A stretch of 64,000 nt of DNA from JAVVHH01 sp965199665. Lineage in GTDB: Bacteria; Pseudomonadota; Alphaproteobacteria; Acetobacterales; Acetobacteraceae. Positions 60,928 to 64,000 of the stretch are shown here, piece after piece. The translations under genes were made by a program, and so were the position numbers. The number at the start of each line of letters is the position of its first letter. The stretch's first letter is position 1. The stretch is from positions 558,001 through 622,000 of the forward strand of contig OZ241208.1 of NCBI GenBank assembly GCA_965199665.1, in the 5' to 3' direction. The notes below the pieces were generated by a model, which ran no database searches, had not been told where the DNA came from, and was given only the letters and a program-made list of their open reading frames with translations.

Positions 60928-61602
60928 TCAGGCGGGGACGTTGGCAGCCCGGCGCAACGCCGGCAGCATGTCTTCGGGCTCGGGGCGTTTGGTGTAGTCC
61001 GGGTTGACCTCGGCGTAGATGATCGTGCCGTCGGGCGCGATCACGAAGCGGCCGGGCATCGGCAGCGTCCAGCTCGGGTCGCCGTTGAAGGCGGGCAGGT
61101 CGTTCTTCAGGCTCTTGTAGAGGTCGACCAGGTAGCCCGGCAGCGTGAAACGCAGCCCGAATGCGGCCGCGACGTCGTTGTGCGGGTCCGACAGGATCGG
61201 GAAGCCGAGCTCGTTCTGCCGCACCGATTTGCGGCTGTTGGCCGCGGTCTGCGGCGAGATCGCGACGAGGCTGGCGTCGACCGCCTGGAACTCCGGCAGC
61301 GCGGCCTGCAGCGCCTGCAGCTCCATGTTGCAATACGGGCACCAGACGCCCCGGTAGAAGGTCACCACCAGCGGTCCGCGCGCCAGCAGATCGGCCGAGG
61401 CGACGGGCCTGCCGTCGGGGTCGTTGAGCGTGAAGGCGGGCGCGTGGTCGCCGGCCTTGAGCGCACGGCCGGCGGCGCCCACCGCGATCAGCTCGGCGGT
61501 GGCGCGGTGCATGGTCTCGATCACCGCCGGCGGCACGTTGTAGGGCGGCTTGCCGGCCTGGAAATTGGCCTTGAAGGCGTCGAGCTTGGCTTGCAGGGAC
61601 AT
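60928..61602 (-). CDS. AhpC/TSA-type peroxiredoxin-like protein
   Basis: A 224-residue thioredoxin-fold protein. FYRGVWCPYCNMELQALQAA near residue 80 holds a CxxC where AhpC/TSA relatives have a single peroxidatic Cys; the surrounding residues fit the redoxin family often annotated as peroxiredoxin-like. ISPQTAANSRKSVRQNELGF, FPILSDPHNDVAAAFGLRF and RFVIAPDGTIIYAEVNPDY complete the fold. Likely role: reduction of peroxides or disulfides. ATG 61602 follows GGAGAACGAC. It is divergent from a LysR gene across 94 bases that contain a clear LysR box, suggesting oxidant- or metabolite-responsive control. Confidence 0.88.
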   Translation of the reverse strand: MSLQAKLDAFKANFQAGKPPYNVPPAVIETMHRATAELIAVGAAGRALKAGDHAPAFTLNDPDGRPVASADLLARGPLVVTFYRGVWCPYCNMELQALQAALPEFQAVDASLVAISPQTAANSRKSVRQNELGFPILSDPHNDVAAAFGLRFTLPGYLVDLYKSLKNDLPAFNGDPSWTLPMPGRFVIAPDGTIIYAEVNPDYTKRPEPEDMLPALRRAANVPA

Positions 61603-61677
61603 CGTCGTTCTCCAAGGGACCACCGAGACGTGCTCCCTCACTGCTCGACAGGGCAGCCAGGCCGGGGCGATAACGCT

Positions 61678-61694
61678 CATTCCGTCGAGGAATG
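61678..61694. promoter_or_regulatory. LysR box between peroxiredoxin and LysR genes
   Basis: CATTCC-GTCGA-GGAATG is a perfect 6-base inverted repeat with a 5-base centre and fits the T-N11-A pattern bound by LysR regulators. It ends 2 bases before the LysR ATG (61697), covering the ribosome site, as expected for autorepression. It lies 75 bases upstream of the divergent peroxiredoxin start. Confidence 0.5.
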
Positions 61695-61696
61695 AC

Positions 61697-62602
61697 ATGG
61701 ACCGGTATCAGGCGATGGCGACGTTCGTCCGGGTGGTCGAGACGGGATCCTTCTCCGCCGCTGCGCGGCAGCTGAACGTGGGCCAGCCAGCGGTCTCCAA
61801 GACGATCGCCCAACTGGAGCAGCGCCTGCAGGTCGCCCTGCTGATCCGCTCGACGCACGCGCTGGCTCCTACCGAAGCCGGCCAACGCTTCTACGAACGG
61901 GCGCGGACCGCGATCCGGGAGGCCGACGAGGCGGAACTCGCGGCACGGGGCGCGGGGGCTGGCTTGTCCGGCTGCCTGCGTGTCTCGGCCGCTACCACCT
62001 TCGCACGGCTGCACGTCGTGCCGCGGCTCCCGCGGTTTCTCGAGCAACATCCCGAACTCGAGATCGACATCGTGCTGGACGACCGCATGATCGATCTGGT
62101 GGCGGAGGGCATCGATGTCTCGCTCCGCATGGGCAACCTGCCGGACTCGGCCGCGGTGGCGCGCAAACTTGCGACCGGCGGCCGCTCGGTGCTGGCGACG
62201 CCGGGTTATCTCACGCGGATGGGCGAACCACGAACCCCGGCCGCACTCGCCGACCACGACGCGGTGACGTACAGCCGGGTCTCCAGCGCGTGGTCGTTCA
62301 CCCGTGGCGGCAGCGAGGTCTCGGTCGTCGTGCGCGGGCGCGTGCGGGTCAGCGCGGCGGAAGGGGTGCGCGCGGCGGTGTTGGCCGGCATGGGGCTGGC
62401 GGTCACGTCGGACTGGATGTTCGCCGACGAGATCGCCAGCGGGGCCGTGCGGCGCGTCCTGACCGACTGGTCCCTGCCGTCGGTCGATTTGTGGGCGGTG
62501 TTCCCGTCCGGCCGGATGGTCAGCGCCAAAGCCCGCCAGTTCGCCGCCTTCGTGGAGCAGATCATGTCCGGGCGCGCGACGGCACATTCCCCCGCGGAAT
62601 AG
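61697..62602 (+). CDS. LysR-family transcriptional regulator
   Basis: A 301-residue LysR regulator. The winged helix is AMATFVRVVETGSFSAAARQ then LNVGQPAVSKTIAQLEQRLQ, with LLIRSTHALAPTEAGQRFYE. The effector domain has LEIDIVLDDRMIDLVAEGID and RSVLATPGYLTRMGEPRTPA. ATG 61697 follows GAGGAATGAC, which is itself part of a perfect LysR box. It is divergent from the peroxiredoxin-SDR-SDR operon, its likely target. A GC hairpin follows the stop. Confidence 0.93.
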   Translation: MDRYQAMATFVRVVETGSFSAAARQLNVGQPAVSKTIAQLEQRLQVALLIRSTHALAPTEAGQRFYERARTAIREADEAELAARGAGAGLSGCLRVSAATTFARLHVVPRLPRFLEQHPELEIDIVLDDRMIDLVAEGIDVSLRMGNLPDSAAVARKLATGGRSVLATPGYLTRMGEPRTPAALADHDAVTYSRVSSAWSFTRGGSEVSVVVRGRVRVSAAEGVRAAVLAGMGLAVTSDWMFADEIASGAVRRVLTDWSLPSVDLWAVFPSGRMVSAKARQFAAFVEQIMSGRATAHSPAE

Positions 62603-62616
62603 AGCCTATCGCACCA

Positions 62617-62633
62617 GGGCGCGGTCCGCGCCC
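62617..62633 (+). terminator. Terminator-like hairpin after the LysR gene
   Basis: GGGCGCG (62617-62623) pairs perfectly with CGCGCCC (62627-62633) around GTC, 14 bases after the LysR stop. There is no T-tract, as for the other hairpins in this GC-rich window. Confidence 0.35.
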
Positions 62634-62702
62634 AAGCGGCGCACGGTAGCACTCCCTGCATGCCCGACCGATCCCGGCCGGCCCAGCAAGGACCCACTCA
62701 CC

Positions 62703-63473
62703 ATGGCGCGCTTCGAAACCTACCGCGACGCTTTCCCCAATGCCCGGTTGACGCGCAAACCCAACGGCGTGCTGGAGGTCGTGCTTCACACCGATGGCGG
62801 AAAGCTCGTCTTCAACGGCCACACGCATGAGCAATTCGTGGACCTGTTCCACGCCATCGGTGAGGACCGCGACACCCGCGCCGTCATCCTGACCGGCACG
62901 GGCGACGCGTTCATGGACGAGATCAGCCCGGACGGCTTCGATTTCTTCACCCCGCTCGGCTACGACAAGATCTTCCGTGAGGGCCGCAAGGTGCTCGCCA
63001 ACATCCTCGACGTCGAGGTGCCGATGATCACGGCGCTGAACGGTCCGGTGCTGCTGCACAGCGAGTACGCGCTGCTGACCGACATCATCCTGGCGACGCC
63101 GGAGACCGTGTTCCAGGACAAGCCGCATTTCGAGTTCGGCATCGTGCCCGGCGACGGCATGCACATCCTCTGGCCCGAGGTGATCGGCTCCATCCGCGGC
63201 CGCTACTTCCTGCTCACGCGGCAGATCCTGGACGCGGCGACGGCGAAAGAATGGGGCGCGGTGAACGAGATCGTGCCGGCCGGCCGCTTGCTGGCCCGCG
63301 CGCACGAGATCGCCGATGGCATCGCGGCGCTCCCGCCACTCACCGCCCGCTACACGCGCATCGCGCTGACCCAGCGCCTGCGTCGATTGGTCGAGGAGGG
63401 GATCGGCTATGGCATGGCGCTCGAAGGAATCAGCGCCGCCGAAGTCGCCCGCACCATGCCGGCCCAAAGCTGA
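62703..63473 (+). CDS. Crotonase-fold enzyme, 6-oxocamphor-hydrolase-like
   Basis: A 256-residue crotonase-superfamily protein. Its sequence follows 6-oxocamphor hydrolase, a retro-Claisenase that cleaves cyclic beta-diketones, rather than enoyl-CoA hydratases: DIILATPETVFQDKPHF, GIVPGDGMHILWPEVIGSIR and GRYFLLTRQILDA. As I recall the Rhodococcus enzyme, its key residues are His45, His122, His145, Asp154 and Glu244. Here His42, His119, His142, Asp151 and Glu241 occupy the same places at a constant offset of three. The ATG at 62703 follows AAGGAC. It lies between a LysR gene and the end of a TetR-type gene, possibly its regulator. Confidence 0.82.
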   Translation: MARFETYRDAFPNARLTRKPNGVLEVVLHTDGGKLVFNGHTHEQFVDLFHAIGEDRDTRAVILTGTGDAFMDEISPDGFDFFTPLGYDKIFREGRKVLANILDVEVPMITALNGPVLLHSEYALLTDIILATPETVFQDKPHFEFGIVPGDGMHILWPEVIGSIRGRYFLLTRQILDAATAKEWGAVNEIVPAGRLLARAHEIADGIAALPPLTARYTRIALTQRLRRLVEEGIGYGMALEGISAAEVARTMPAQS

Positions 63474-63562
63474 ACCCATCTCCTGAGGCGGTAAGACGTC
63501 CAGCGTCGATCCCGGCAGTGCGCCAGGATCGGCGCGACGATCGGCGTCGCGTCACGCGTTCC

Positions 63563-64000
63563 TCACCGTGGCGGTGCAGCGCCGCCGCGGGCCTGCCGTT
63601 GGCTCGACAGCACACGATGCAATTGATCCGCCACGGCGTGCAGAACGGCGTCGGAAGCGGCCTCGTCCGTGTCGCGGATGGCCCGGGCGATCGCGACTCC
63701 CCCCGCCATCGCCGCGAACGCGAACAGCGTCAGCCCGGCGGGGTTCTCCGCCGGGCCTGACCCCAACGTGTCAGCCGTCAGGGCGGCAAAGCGGACCAGC
63801 CCGTCATGGAAGGCCGCCCGCGCCTCCTCGGATTGCCACGGCATTTCGGACATCAGCGCCGCGGTCGGGCAGCCCGCGCCGGCATTGTCGCGGTGCTCCG
63901 GCGACAGATAGCGGGCGAGGAATTGCTCCAGCGTCAGACCGCTGAAGCCGAGCGCGCAATCGTCAAAGGCACGCGCCAGCGCCGCCGATTGTAGGGCCTC
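63563..64000 (-). CDS. TetR/AcrR-family regulator, C-terminal part
   Basis: The frame is open from the right edge to the stop at 63563, giving the last 145 residues. The N-terminal DNA-binding domain is outside the window. SGLTLEQFLARYLSPEHRDN, GCPTAALMSEMPWQSEEARA and LTLFAFAAMAGGVAIARAIR are typical of the ligand-binding domain of TetR proteins with the GCxxAAL motif. The ATG at 63853 is internal and not the start. It converges on the crotonase gene across 89 bases that hold no recognisable feature. Confidence 0.82.
   Translation of the reverse strand, partial: EALQSAALARAFDDCALGFSGLTLEQFLARYLSPEHRDNAGAGCPTAALMSEMPWQSEEARAAFHDGLVRFAALTADTLGSGPAENPAGLTLFAFAAMAGGVAIARAIRDTDEAASDAVLHAVADQLHRVLSSQRQARGGAAPPR

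Overview
The window is gene-dense, very GC-rich DNA (about 70% by eye) with short intergenic gaps and many ATGA or TGATG start/stop overlaps. The overall style (bcp overlapping glnE, twin-arginine signals on solute-binding proteins, many ABC importers, SDR and LysR genes, an intracellular PHB depolymerase) suggests an alphaproteobacterium, most likely of the Acetobacteraceae/Rhodospirillales type. The lineage is an inference. I saw no rRNA, tRNA, CRISPR array, insertion sequence or phage gene. No stretch over 300 bases lacks a gene; the longest gap is the roughly 270 bases upstream of the HU gene.

Region by region. 1-13071 is mostly housekeeping: the start of an exported protein with a transglycosylase-like ESGR motif, an acyl-CoA dehydrogenase, accB-accC (biotin carboxyl carrier protein and biotin carboxylase), and aat. 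Coupled to aat are two paralogous exported proteins and an enlarged MsrQ-like haem-membrane protein. Then come bcp-glnE and a large AsmA/YhdP-like protein. 13100-17000 is a small cell-surface group: an SGNH-fold protein, an ATP-grasp/low-molecular-weight phosphatase fusion and a WalW-like polysaccharide deacetylase. 17000-19400 holds HU, a small helix-turn-helix-like protein and phaZ. 19461-28200 is one apparent operon: two SDR-type dehydrogenases followed by two complete CUT2 sugar importers in tandem. 28219-32987 (minus strand) is a taurine module: taurine-pyruvate aminotransferase, two paralogous permeases, binding protein and ATPase.

33106-40159 is amine and amino-acid catabolism that looks partly eroded. 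It has a GNAT, a DadA-type FAD oxidoreductase, a haloacid dehalogenase gene cut in mid-frame and joined to the 3' end of a lost FAD oxidoreductase gene, a class III aminotransferase, one intact and one 5'-truncated polar amino-acid permease, an Lrp/AsnC regulator and a GhrA-like dehydrogenase. 40292-52852 holds a Baeyer-Villiger-type monooxygenase, a polytopic membrane protein, a class III CoA transferase, an OpgG-like glucan protein, a TSUP transporter, a YhaO/YhaN (SbcDC-like) pair and an alpha/beta hydrolase. 52886-64000 is accessory metabolism under LysR and TetR regulators: a Gfo/Idh/MocA oxidoreductase, an aldo/keto reductase beside a fragment of a second one, a coupled PRC-barrel/molybdoenzyme/cytochrome b trio, two SDRs, a peroxiredoxin-like protein, a 6-oxocamphor-hydrolase-like crotonase and the 3' part of a TetR gene.

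The items most worth following up are the aat-linked trio at 4095-6519, the surface group with the ATP-grasp/phosphatase fusion at 13104-16960, the two gene-truncation scars bracketing the aminotransferase at 35.8 kb and 38.57 kb, and the 6-oxocamphor-hydrolase-like enzyme at 62.7 kb.
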